Origin: Petralouisia muris
GTDB taxonomy: Bacteria; Bacillota; Clostridia; Lachnospirales; Lachnospiraceae
Length of the DNA: 44,134 bases
NCBI RefSeq assembly: GCF_004793545.1
Contig: NZ_SRYA01000040.1
Coordinates: 1-44,134 of the forward strand
Reading direction: 5' to 3'
Each line of letters opens with the position of its first letter. Position 1 is the first letter of the stretch. The notes under the pieces are model-generated. The model had not been told where the DNA came from, did not search any database, and worked only from the letters and a program-made list of their open reading frames with translations. Position numbers and translations under genes: made by a program. Below, piece by piece: positions 15,905 to 24,684 of this stretch.

Positions 15905-17833
15905 TTATGATTTTGCTCTATTTTGTCTTCCAAGTGGCTTTAACCCTTGTGCCAAGAGCATTTCATTGCACTCATAAATATTTTTCGGATAACAAGTCAG
16001 CACCAACATACGGTACATCATGTGTTGCTCTGTCATCATAAAATCTTTTCTTGATGCTCTTAAAAGACAATCACTCAAAGCCGGAGGTAGCGAAAGTCCA
16101 ATAATCAATTGTACAACCGTTTCTAAGGTTACATTATCAGGCTCATCGTTTCTTAATCTTTGAATGGTCTTTTCACTAATCTGTGCTTCCTCTGCTAATT
16201 TTTCTTCCGTCATCTCCGACCACTCAATCAGCTTATTCAATGTTCCTGAAAAGGTTGCAGGTAAAGATTTCACAACCTTTAGTATATCTGCATTGTATTT
16301 CTTAATCTCATCATCAACATTTATATTTTCATCTGTTGAAGTATAATGTGCTTCAAATACAATATTTGATGCAGCATCCCTATATAAGACACATTCAGTA
16401 AAAAATTGCTCTCCATACTTATTAACGGGTCTTACAACCAAATCGAAAACAAGACAACACTTCTCCATGTTATGACGGGCATAGTCAGTAAGTTCAAGTT
16501 CCCCTATATCATTCCTCTGAATGTACTTATCGGAATTCAGGCAAAAATGAGAATCTACAAATATATACTCTCCACTAGCGAGTTTCTCTTTTAATTCTGG
16601 ATTTAATGCACTTTCAGCTACAGCATCATTTTGTGAAATAGAAAAGGTTTGATTCGGTTTCAATGCTCCTTTCTTAAATGAATGGGGTCTAACATATCTT
16701 CCATCCACATAGTTAAATACACCGAGAACTTCATCATAGCCAATATCATATAATCGTATCTTTGCAGCCTCTCTCGAAACCACAAAAAAAGTTGCAAGGC
16801 TATCAATAACCCACTCCATCACATCTACAATTTCTACATTGCCAACTTCTTGTCTGCATTGCCGGATAAATTCTCTTGTCTTTTCTTTAAAAGGGCTAAT
16901 CGGCATTTGCAATCTTGGTGCGAGTGCATTTGCCTGCCACTCCATCCAGTCTGTAGCACTTCGTACCTTACTATCCTTTACTCCACCAACTATCTGGCAT
17001 CTGATAAATGTCGCATCTTTGTTATATAGTCTTTCTAATTCAAAAGCTTTTCTGTGTTTCTCCCAATGGACACATTCATGGATAATGGTATTATTAACAG
17101 ACCCTAAATTTCTTAAAAAGAAGTTCGCTGGATCCACCATAATTGTTTTTCCAATGATCTCCGTCTGCTCCACTTTCTCTGCATCTGCATTATATGTATC
17201 CAGTATAGTATTACAAAAAACAATCTGTCCAAATACAGAAGAATCCTCTGTTAACGGTCGGATAATAATATTCAGTCCCATTCGCTCGGCTAATACCTGT
17301 GGTTCTACAGCAATCGGACTCTTTAGTGCCTCGGGGTAATATTTCATTAGTATTTCCGATGCAATATCATCAAGTTTATCTTTAGAAATAATGGGAACCA
17401 ATGAATCTGACATAGGTCGTTTCGGCTCTGCTTTTTCCCTATAAATTTCCGCAGATAAAATGCAAAAATCATCCAGCCCACAGTTCAAATTTCCAGAGCA
17501 TTTTAGCAGAAACCATTTTGAACATTCTTCATAATTATCATAATGGTAGTCAGCTTCCTTAACTTCCAAATCTGCCTCCACAGCCATTTCAATTCCAACT
17601 TCCATATCCGGCAAATCATCAATCCACATTTTTTTGATGTGAAAATCCGTAGCCTCAACTTCTCCAATCCTGTGAATGTTGTTTACCCACAAATTCAAAC
17701 TATCCCCATTGTCATCTATGCAATTTTGGATAGCCGTTACAATATCATTATAAAACCTATCTGTTATATAATCTGAAAATGACCTTGCCAATGAATCACG
17801 CCCCCATTTCTTCTGTTTATCCCAGCACCCCAT
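15905..17833 (-). CDS. IrrE/ImmA-type Zn metalloprotease with C-terminal HTH
   Basis: 642 aa as read. The zinc protease core has HECVH at residues 252-256 and a third ligand region EWQANALAPRLQMP (Glu298), exactly the IrrE/ImmA arrangement. A C-terminal XRE-like HTH lies at about residues 541-585 (LAEEAQISEKTIQRLRNDE). ImmA-type proteases cleave repressors in response to DNA damage in phages and ICEs; here protease and HTH are one chain. The ~140-residue N-terminal region and the region between the domains are unrecognised. The ATG at 17833 has no good ribosome site, and coding-like sequence continues upstream in other frames, so the original N-terminus may be lost. It lies directly downstream of McrC. 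Confidence 0.75.
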   Translation of the reverse strand: MGCWDKQKKWGRDSLARSFSDYITDRFYNDIVTAIQNCIDDNGDSLNLWVNNIHRIGEVEATDFHIKKMWIDDLPDMEVGIEMAVEADLEVKEADYHYDNYEECSKWFLLKCSGNLNCGLDDFCILSAEIYREKAEPKRPMSDSLVPIISKDKLDDIASEILMKYYPEALKSPIAVEPQVLAERMGLNIIIRPLTEDSSVFGQIVFCNTILDTYNADAEKVEQTEIIGKTIMVDPANFFLRNLGSVNNTIIHECVHWEKHRKAFELERLYNKDATFIRCQIVGGVKDSKVRSATDWMEWQANALAPRLQMPISPFKEKTREFIRQCRQEVGNVEIVDVMEWVIDSLATFFVVSREAAKIRLYDIGYDEVLGVFNYVDGRYVRPHSFKKGALKPNQTFSISQNDAVAESALNPELKEKLASGEYIFVDSHFCLNSDKYIQRNDIGELELTDYARHNMEKCCLVFDLVVRPVNKYGEQFFTECVLYRDAASNIVFEAHYTSTDENINVDDEIKKYNADILKVVKSLPATFSGTLNKLIEWSEMTEEKLAEEAQISEKTIQRLRNDEPDNVTLETVVQLIIGLSLPPALSDCLLRASRKDFMMTEQHMMYRMLVLTCYPKNIYECNEMLLAQGLKPLGRQNRAKS

Positions 17834-18005
17834 GAAACATAAATATCATCCAGTTCCACCCATTTACCCCTGACAATTTCATCTGAATTCAAATTTACCT
17901 TTTTGCCAGCTATAAACCTTTAAATTATTGAAAGATTTCATCATAGTATTTATCTTCCATATACTCCGTGAAGTTCTTATATTTCCATACCAAACTGTCC
18001 TTCCT
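17834..18005 (-). pseudogene. Broken 5-prime coding sequence upstream of the IrrE/HTH gene
   Basis: Three consecutive protein-like stretches in different minus-strand frames run into the IrrE start: LVWKYKNFTEYMEDKYYDEIFQ (ends near 17925), then KSFNNLKVYSWQKGK, then VNLNSDEIVRGKWVELDD followed by IYVSWG. The last joins naturally to GCWDKQKKWG of the IrrE frame across a GGGG run. Frame changes fall at A-rich or G-rich runs. This looks like a decayed N-terminal part of the IrrE gene or a small separate gene; sequencing errors at homopolymers would give the same picture. Confidence 0.4.
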
Positions 18006-18008
18006 GTC

Positions 18009-19397
18009 TTAGTCCTTAATATCAAAAACCATCTTGATTACCTCTGTAAGTTGTTGCCTCGTCTTTTCTTCATTCTCTTGCTCAAAGATAAATGGCATAC
18101 GAATAAAGTGGACATTAATATCACCACTGGGACTTTCACTAACGGCTACGGGAAAATCATCTTCTTTTTCCTCGTATCGATACATTGGATAAAGAAGATA
18201 AACATCTGCAATATCTCTTTTTCTTGCATATTCCAACACTTGGTATAAATCGCCCTGCTTTGCCTCATTGCTGATGGTTTCTTTGTAATCTGGATTATCC
18301 TCAAACCTAGTTATTTCTTTGTATTTGGTATCCAATACAAACACTTTACCGTTAAATTCGGCAAGAATATCATGACGCATAGTAAACGTAGCCCCACTCG
18401 TCTCACCCTTATAAATAATCTTTTCTACAAGACTCATCCGACTCTCTTGAAGATGAACTTTTCCTCCGACACTACGAAGTACTTCTTTCATAAATCCTCC
18501 AATAAAACCTTCAAATAACAACTCTGTAGGGAATAGGAAGCAAAATGACTCATTTGTGTCTATGGAATAATTCGACATCTTATTGAGCAAAAACATCTTG
18601 CTCATGCTTATTATAATATCGTAATGGCTGTGCATTTTGCTCAGCCGAATATGGCTACAATCATTTGGAGTACATGGTACATCTGATATCTCATTCAACC
18701 TCGTCAGAATTGTCCGCAACGTTTTTTGGTCCCTTTTTGAAGCAATATTTAGCAGCAGTTTACAGGTGTATTTTATAATCCTGTTTACCTTATTATCGAA
18801 TTCAAAATTGGAATATGTGCATCGGAACTTATCCGCCTGTCCATTGGGGATCTTGTTCATGAGGTAATCCTTCAGGTCAAACTTTCCTTTTATGCTCGTG
18901 CAATCTTCCGTTTCATCCACATATTGATAATAAAAACCCCTTTCAATCGCATTACGGACATATCCCACATATAATGTAATGAAAAGTTCTTTCAAGTCCT
19001 CCGAATCATTCAGTTCGCTCGAAATATTGATAAATGGATATTCCAGTTTATTACAGTATTCAATCCATTTGACCAGATTTTTCAACAGATGCTTTTGAGT
19101 CAGTTCGTCCGTATCATGGTCATCTATCTCGGTGCTGAACACTTTCGGATAGATATTCAGCTGTTCTCCTTTGAAGACAATCGTACCAATGTATTTCTTA
19201 GTCCGAATTCCCTGCTTTCCTGTAAAATCAATAAATTGCTGTTGGCTCGTTACTTCCCCGTCTTCATAAAAAACAGATCTCTGCTCCCAATTCTCTTGCA
19301 GGAAATCAGCCAGTTCATCAAGGGCAGCTTGTGACTGCCAAGAACTCGGTAGTTTCGTATTGGCAATTTTGCTGTACTCGTACCTATCCAACATCAT
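18009..19397 (-). CDS. mcrC: McrC-type restriction subunit
   Basis: 462 aa. The N-terminal domain has the McrC pattern (IGTIVFKGEQLNIYPKVF, which matches the family's 'G.i.....l.I.PK' stretch). The C-terminal PD-(D/E)xK nuclease core reads MRHDILAEFNGKVFVLDTKYKEI, with the catalytic D and DTK triad residues near 345, 359 and 361 (numbered from an upstream TTG). McrC couples to the McrB GTPase hexamer and cuts DNA. The ATG at 19397 is preferred over the TTG at 19406 because AAGGATAAGG has better spacing. It starts one base after the McrB stop codon, so the two are co-translated. Confidence 0.92.
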   Translation of the reverse strand: MMLDRYEYSKIANTKLPSSWQSQAALDELADFLQENWEQRSVFYEDGEVTSQQQFIDFTGKQGIRTKKYIGTIVFKGEQLNIYPKVFSTEIDDHDTDELTQKHLLKNLVKWIEYCNKLEYPFINISSELNDSEDLKELFITLYVGYVRNAIERGFYYQYVDETEDCTSIKGKFDLKDYLMNKIPNGQADKFRCTYSNFEFDNKVNRIIKYTCKLLLNIASKRDQKTLRTILTRLNEISDVPCTPNDCSHIRLSKMHSHYDIIISMSKMFLLNKMSNYSIDTNESFCFLFPTELLFEGFIGGFMKEVLRSVGGKVHLQESRMSLVEKIIYKGETSGATFTMRHDILAEFNGKVFVLDTKYKEITRFEDNPDYKETISNEAKQGDLYQVLEYARKRDIADVYLLYPMYRYEEKEDDFPVAVSESPSGDINVHFIRMPFIFEQENEEKTRQQLTEVIKMVFDIKD

Positions 19398-19398
19398 A

Positions 19399-22008
19399 TT
19401 ACTCAACCTTATCCTTTACTCTGAGCCTGCCAACCTTCTCATCTATAATCTCCACCTTGGCCCCAGACTTATTTATGGCATCTTGCAGAAGGTTTGCCAC
19501 TTTCTTACGATTGTCGTAAAAATACTCATAAAGCAGCGGAATGATATTGTTGTTTAGAATGCTACACAGGTCTTTTTCCGTCTTTCCCATAAAATATGAG
19601 TGACCGACTAAAAGGTCTGTACTATCAAGTTCCTGCACAAGATTTAAGTTAATATTTTCAAGTATGCTCCGCAGCACAGCGTCATTCACAAGCACAGCTG
19701 TCGGCCTCTGTTCAATAAAGGCAAACCTTCGGCGGAGCGCTGCATCTATCAAAGATATAGACTTGTCCGCTGAATTCATAGTCCCAACAATATAAAGATT
19801 GTTCGGAACGGCGAACTGATCTCCCGACTGAAGCGTAACACTTGTTTCATTCAATTCGCCCCAACGCTTATCTTCCTCAATCAATGTGATTAACTCGCCA
19901 AACACCTTAGAAATATTGGCACGGTTAATTTCGTCTATAATAATGACATAGTTTTTATCTTCTTCGTCATTAAGCGCCATATCCGCGATTCTCTTAAAGA
20001 CTCCATCCACCGTCTTAAAGGCCATTGAACTGCTGTTTTTGTCCGGACGTAATCCTTGTATGAATTCTTCATACCCATAATTCTGATGGAAGGTTGTAAA
20101 CACAATCTGCCCAGCTTTCACCAGTTCTTTATAGCGGGCAACATTCATCTTTCTGTCAGTATTATTTGTACGGAATTCCTCGATTCCTATGTTATCTATA
20201 ATGCCAAGGGCATATTCAACCATTGAATATGTTTTTCCCGTTCCCGGAGCCCCATAGACAATGAAATTTATCGGATAAATTTTTGTTGTCCGGGGATTCC
20301 TTTCAAGTTCCAGACAGGATTTAGGTTTTGCACTTTTCATCTGTTCCTCTTCCTCCAATGTTACCTGTTCTGCATAAAAGTATTTTTCATAAAGATAAAG
20401 CAAGTTTTTGTCAGCCTTCAGCTGAACGCATGAAGTCTGCAATCCCTCATTCTTTTCCGGCATACGCTCATCCTCTGAAAAAACAGTATGCCATTTTCCT
20501 GTCTTCAAATGCGCCATGTTTGATGAATCATCATAAAAATATGCACCTATTTCATCTATCAGTCCATAAAGTCTTTCTCCATCCATTGTGACCAAAACAG
20601 TGTATGTATCCGTATCATAAAAGCGAATCAACTCTCCTGCTTTACGAGATGCAGTTCTGGAGTCTGCCGAATAATAGTTTTCTGTCAAGTTCTGAGCCAG
20701 AGCCGTTTTATCCAGGCTGTTTCCGGCCGTATATTCCTCTAGACTTCCAGTTGCCGACCACCCGATTCCAACAACTGAACGTTTCTTCCATTCTCCCGCA
20801 TAGTTTCTCTCATCATCAGATGTCCCCAATCTCACAAATTGAATAATATTTGGGCTAAAGCGTTCCCGAAGAGCAGAAATAAACTTTGTGTAATGTAAAC
20901 CCGCATAATTTTGAATCATGGCAAGCTGCCCACTCCGAGCATAATATTTGTCACTTGGCTGAATCAAAAAACACCGCAGGGCATGTTTCTGCCACTCTGG
21001 AGAATGAAAGCCACTTAGTTTCTCTGGAAAAACTATGGAATAATACTTGTGAAACCATGCCCAGTTGTAGTATTTCTCCCCAACAGCTGATTTCAATTCA
21101 TCATCTAGTTTTTCATAATCTGCAAGTGTATTTAAATCCTTATTTTTGATTATCTCTGTTCCCTTTACCAGTGCATCACGAATTTCCTTTCCGAGAACAA
21201 GTGCCTCTTCTTCACTCAATTCCTGCGGACTGTTTGGGCTTCCTGTAGTCCAGATTCCAGTTTCCTTTCGTTGAAACAGCCCAAATTTATAAGCCGAACC
21301 TCCTGCAATGCTACCAAAAGCCATCCGACAGTCCTTATTCATTTCAATCCAACAGCAAAGAGAATCCGTATTGTTACCCATTGTATAAAAAACACTCGTC
21401 AACAGATCATTACCTTGTAGCACTTTCAGCTTCTCCGGCGCAAACTTGCTTAAAAACAATTCCCGATTATAATCAAATTCTTCACGCGAAACAGGTCCTT
21501 CAATTCCTGTCTGAGATATGTAATCAGTAATCAGTTTAGCTGCTTTCTTATATTCGTTTTCAGTTTTTTCTAACAATGCGTTATTTTCTCCTATACATGT
21601 CTGCCTCTTTTTGAAATCTGCAATTTCCTTATCTGTCATTTTCTTGATTGTTCCGATAGGATGTGTATCATTCTCCACATAAGCAAGATACTTTTTCCCT
21701 TCCAGCTTTGCCCACTCGATATAAGGAAGACTGGCCAAGATTGTCTCTGGGCGATTTCTGCTGCTACCGCTGCCATTCAAGATACTATCGACATGGGCAA
21801 ATTTACCCTCCAACAGAACAGCAGAGATCTTCTCAAATTCCTCAAATGATCGGGAATCCTTGTCACCACCTGCAACAGATACTATTACACGGCTTTCTTC
21901 CTCATTCACCTCTGTAACTGTTATTTTAGCAGCAATTCCTGATAGACTGGAAAGCTCTATACCAATAAGTCCTTTTATATCCTCGATAATATTCTTAAAC
22001 TTTCTCAT
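19399..22008 (-). CDS. mcrB: McrB-type AAA+ GTPase with EVE/PUA-like specificity region
   Basis: 869 aa, longer than E. coli McrB (about 460). The C-terminal AAA+ motor has Walker A GAPGTGKT (586-593), Walker B IIIDEINRA (around 688-697), the McrB signature VGTMNSADKS (741-750) and RRRFAF (759-764). Before it, about residues 384-515, VVGIGWSATGSLEEY and a following beta-rich stretch resemble an EVE/PUA-like base-flipping domain. The first ~380 residues are an unrecognised helical extension. McrB translocates DNA and, with McrC, cuts modified DNA; the N-terminal part sets which base is read. It follows the methyltransferase stop by 4 bp, so methyltransferase, McrB and McrC are one operon. Confidence 0.92.
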   Translation of the reverse strand: MRKFKNIIEDIKGLIGIELSSLSGIAAKITVTEVNEEESRVIVSVAGGDKDSRSFEEFEKISAVLLEGKFAHVDSILNGSGSSRNRPETILASLPYIEWAKLEGKKYLAYVENDTHPIGTIKKMTDKEIADFKKRQTCIGENNALLEKTENEYKKAAKLITDYISQTGIEGPVSREEFDYNRELFLSKFAPEKLKVLQGNDLLTSVFYTMGNNTDSLCCWIEMNKDCRMAFGSIAGGSAYKFGLFQRKETGIWTTGSPNSPQELSEEEALVLGKEIRDALVKGTEIIKNKDLNTLADYEKLDDELKSAVGEKYYNWAWFHKYYSIVFPEKLSGFHSPEWQKHALRCFLIQPSDKYYARSGQLAMIQNYAGLHYTKFISALRERFSPNIIQFVRLGTSDDERNYAGEWKKRSVVGIGWSATGSLEEYTAGNSLDKTALAQNLTENYYSADSRTASRKAGELIRFYDTDTYTVLVTMDGERLYGLIDEIGAYFYDDSSNMAHLKTGKWHTVFSEDERMPEKNEGLQTSCVQLKADKNLLYLYEKYFYAEQVTLEEEEQMKSAKPKSCLELERNPRTTKIYPINFIVYGAPGTGKTYSMVEYALGIIDNIGIEEFRTNNTDRKMNVARYKELVKAGQIVFTTFHQNYGYEEFIQGLRPDKNSSSMAFKTVDGVFKRIADMALNDEEDKNYVIIIDEINRANISKVFGELITLIEEDKRWGELNETSVTLQSGDQFAVPNNLYIVGTMNSADKSISLIDAALRRRFAFIEQRPTAVLVNDAVLRSILENINLNLVQELDSTDLLVGHSYFMGKTEKDLCSILNNNIIPLLYEYFYDNRKKVANLLQDAINKSGAKVEIIDEKVGRLRVKDKVE

Positions 22009-22012
22009 ACTG

Positions 22013-23320
22013 TTATCCTCTCAAAAAATCATCTATGGTTTTTGCAATTCCATTTGCCAGTAGGAAAGGAACGCCATTACCTATTGTTTTAAATTTATCT
22101 GTCAATGACATATCTGCAGGTAATTCAAAGTCCTTTGGCAGAGTCTGTAACGCCATAGCCTCAGCTGCTGATAACCTTCTTTCCTTATAAGGATGCAAAT
22201 GTACCTCATTATTTCCATATGCAACCGTTGGTGAATAACGCCACCTATGCAGTCTTTTATACGATTTTTTACTCACGTCACCTTCTTCAATCGTCTGCAT
22301 CCTTACTAAGCCTGCGCGGGGGGTAAAATAATCTTGGGCGTTAGGATGGTTCTCTACGTCATTTTTTCTGAACCAATGCTCCACCGTTAATTCTTCTGGC
22401 ACAGCCTGTGGGCATTGCGTTTCCACATTCGCATGGAATTCTTCCATTTCCGGCCATTGCATCTTTTTTACTTCATCCACCTTATACTTTTGATACTTAT
22501 TCCAAGGAAAAACTGATATATCCCTATTCTCCAACTCCGCTAACACATCTTCCTGGATACCAAATAGAAGAATCCTATCTCTATCCTGTGGCGCACCATA
22601 TTCAATTGCGTTTGTCAGCCTTTCAGTCATAATGTATCCTGCGGCATATAATATTTTTTTCAATTCCTCAAAATATTCCCTATGCCTTGCGGTCCTCCAT
22701 AGACCTTTTACGTTTTCAAACAAAAAGAAATCGGGCTTCATATTTACTATCAATTCTACATAGTTCAAAGATAATTTTCCGTTGATGCCATCTCTTCCTT
22801 TATTTTTCCCGGCGACCGAGAAATCGGGACATGGGGGTCCTCCTATAAAGCCAACGAGGGAACCATCCCTTTTGGCATCATCCAAATTGGTTTTTAATTC
22901 CTCTTTTCTTTGTTGCAAGAACTCATTTATATCAATATTATAGTAACCGTATTTAGGCGGTTTAATATTCATTTTTTCCCTGGCATATTTGTAAGCAGCC
23001 ATAAAATTGGGTTGGTATTCATTTACAAGTTCTATCTGAAAACCTGCTTTTTCAAAACCTAAGTCCAGAAACCCGCTCCCAGAAAAAAAAGAAAACAGCT
23101 TAATTTTTTGATCGCTCATGTTTTTCTCTTCTCCTTGATGTTTTATATATTTTCCGGATTTTACCCTTGCATCAGATGGTTTTTCTGTATCAGTTGGTAT
23201 TGCCCATGCCTTTCCAAACCGCACAGCTCCCTCTATTCTTCCTTCGGCACATAAAACCTGAATACGCCTTTGAGTGATTCCCCATTTTTCTGCTGCATCT
23301 TTGATTGTCATGTATTCCAT
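22013..23320 (-). CDS. dcm: DNA (cytosine-5) methyltransferase with N-terminal HTH domain
   Basis: 435 aa. Residues 1-60 form an excisionase/MerR-like HTH (MTIKDAAEKWGITQRRIQVLC, then RFGKAWAIPTD), a unit I know mainly as a stand-alone protein near Clostridia restriction genes. Residues 73-435 are a complete C5 methyltransferase: motif I (FSFFSGSGFLDLG), motif IV GGPPCPDFSVAG with catalytic Cys164, motif VI ENVKG (202-206), motif VIII QDRDR (245-249), and a C-terminal NGVPFLLA (motif X). It is intact. An internal ATG at 23119 (MSDQK), preceded by AAGGAG 11 bases upstream, could also give an HTH-free enzyme. It is expected to protect host DNA from the adjacent Cfr10I-like nuclease; the HTH suggests self-regulation. 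Confidence 0.93.
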   Translation of the reverse strand: MEYMTIKDAAEKWGITQRRIQVLCAEGRIEGAVRFGKAWAIPTDTEKPSDARVKSGKYIKHQGEEKNMSDQKIKLFSFFSGSGFLDLGFEKAGFQIELVNEYQPNFMAAYKYAREKMNIKPPKYGYYNIDINEFLQQRKEELKTNLDDAKRDGSLVGFIGGPPCPDFSVAGKNKGRDGINGKLSLNYVELIVNMKPDFFLFENVKGLWRTARHREYFEELKKILYAAGYIMTERLTNAIEYGAPQDRDRILLFGIQEDVLAELENRDISVFPWNKYQKYKVDEVKKMQWPEMEEFHANVETQCPQAVPEELTVEHWFRKNDVENHPNAQDYFTPRAGLVRMQTIEEGDVSKKSYKRLHRWRYSPTVAYGNNEVHLHPYKERRLSAAEAMALQTLPKDFELPADMSLTDKFKTIGNGVPFLLANGIAKTIDDFLRG

Positions 23321-23358
23321 AATAGTCTCCCAACAGCTAATCCATTTTCATTTTCTAT

Positions 23359-23385
23359 TTTATACCACAAAGCGAATAATATCAA
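23359..23385 (-). promoter_or_regulatory. Probable promoter of the methyltransferase-mcrBC operon
   Basis: On the minus strand TTGATA (23380-23385) is followed after 15 bp by TGG-TATAAA (-10 at 23359-23364), an extended -10 element. It lies about 40 bp upstream of the methyltransferase start and just after the terminator of the nuclease gene. The enzyme's own HTH could bind here. Confidence 0.5.
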
Positions 23386-23424
23386 CTAATATTTTACTCT
23401 GAATTCAAACTAAATGAGCGGCAT

Positions 23425-23466
23425 AAAAAACACACAAGAATCCAACTGCGTTCTTGCGTGTTTTTT
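23425..23466. terminator. Bidirectional terminator between nuclease and methyltransferase genes
   Basis: A 12-bp stem with one mismatch (arms 23429-23440 and 23451-23462, AACACxCAAGAA type) with T runs on both strands. It lies 16 bp after the stop of the Cfr10I-like nuclease gene and separates its transcript from the methyltransferase-mcrBC operon. Confidence 0.85.
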
Positions 23467-23481
23467 CCTACCATGATTAAT

Positions 23482-24441
23482 TTATATCATAATTACATCC
23501 ATATCATTTTTGATTTCTTCTGGCGTCAAGCACGAAAAGAGCTTATCCACACACCATATAAGTCCCATAACTGGAGATGAAATACAAGCAGTTGTTGCAG
23601 TTTCCATACAATTCTCATCTGCACCATTAAAGCCATTTAGCGAAAAAGCATAAAATCGTTTTTGACAAAAATCAGAAATATTTCCTACATTCAACTGAAG
23701 CCTTGTACATAACAACATAATAATTGCCTTTACATCGTCTCCTTCATGCACAAACTGATATCGTCTGTCCGGTCTAATAGAATTTTTAATGGATAAAAAG
23801 CATTTCAAATTTTCTTCAATCGTTACCTTCCCTGCTAGCTTACTAAATACACTATCCATCATCTTAATATTGGCTCCAGATAAATTATCAATTGTTTTCA
23901 TAGAATCCAATCCATATTGAATATAATCATTCTCCTCAAATTTCAAAATCACTGAATCCGGATTACTTGAGCATAATCTGAAAGCTTTATGTCCAGCTGC
24001 TTTTACCTGCTTGTCTGTATCATCACGTTCAAACTCAATAAGCGTGTCATATTGCTCTTTTTTCAATAGGGAAATCCATGCGTCCATTTTTGAGTCATTA
24101 GTTGGAAGCTTTACATAAACAAATCTAATAGGGTCATTATTTTGCTTATTAGTAGCATTTTTATCAGCTAAGTAGTTCCATACATATGCACCAAAAACAT
24201 ATTCTGCCCATCTCCCATTGCAATTATTAAAAGAATTTGATGTAGGGGCCTTTGGCCGAGGTTTAGTTTTCGCAAAAACCTTTTTAGTCTCCTCCTGCAA
24301 ATCTTTTATTATTTCATTAAAAGATTTATCAGGAAGCGGTAGATTTTTTTCGTAAACATATGAGAGCATCTCAATGCATGGTACTGTTGCACAATTTTTT
24401 CCGTTTTTATCTTTTTTTACTTTCAGAACAGGCTTCGCCAT
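23482..24441 (-). CDS. Type II restriction endonuclease, Cfr10I/Bse634I family
   Basis: 319 aa. SFNNCNGRWAEYVFG, SSNPDSVI, FLSIKNSIRPDRR and FVHEGDDVKA line up with SFNKCNGDWYEWLIG, TSNPDFSI, FLSVKTTFRPDRR and LAHEGSLMKA of Cfr10I as I recall it. Catalytic residues are therefore D162, K219 and E233; the K-to-E spacing of 14 equals that of Cfr10I (K190, E204). Cfr10I and Bse634I cut RCCGGY as tetramers, so a target with a CCGG core is expected, but the flanking bases cannot be predicted. Protection would come from the C5 methyltransferase downstream. Start has AGGAGGT 8 bases before the ATG. It has its own terminator. Confidence 0.88.
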   Translation of the reverse strand: MAKPVLKVKKDKNGKNCATVPCIEMLSYVYEKNLPLPDKSFNEIIKDLQEETKKVFAKTKPRPKAPTSNSFNNCNGRWAEYVFGAYVWNYLADKNATNKQNNDPIRFVYVKLPTNDSKMDAWISLLKKEQYDTLIEFERDDTDKQVKAAGHKAFRLCSSNPDSVILKFEENDYIQYGLDSMKTIDNLSGANIKMMDSVFSKLAGKVTIEENLKCFLSIKNSIRPDRRYQFVHEGDDVKAIIMLLCTRLQLNVGNISDFCQKRFYAFSLNGFNGADENCMETATTACISSPVMGLIWCVDKLFSCLTPEEIKNDMDVIMI

Positions 24442-24570
24442 TGTTCTTACCTCCTATGTGTTGATAACAACATTATATATCATCTACATACTCTTTAACA
24501 ATACATAGCAAACAAATTTTCTTGTCATTCAGCAAAGGCACAAAGTCCACGTTGTTCAAATCTGTAAATC

Positions 24571-24598
24571 TTGTTTTGTCAATACCTAATTTTATAAT
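24571..24598 (+). promoter_or_regulatory. Promoter of the zinc-ribbon gene
   Basis: TTGTTT (24571-24576), 16-bp spacer, TATAAT (24593-24598), about 87 bp before the ATG at 24685. It lies in the 243-bp divergent spacer shared with the Cfr10I-like nuclease gene, which suggests possible co-control. Confidence 0.55.
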
Positions 24599-24684
24599 GC
24601 CGAAAAATGGTACAAATAATTTTTCATGTTATGCTACACTCTCCTTGTAACATTAAAACCAAGCTTTATAGGAAGGAGAATCGA

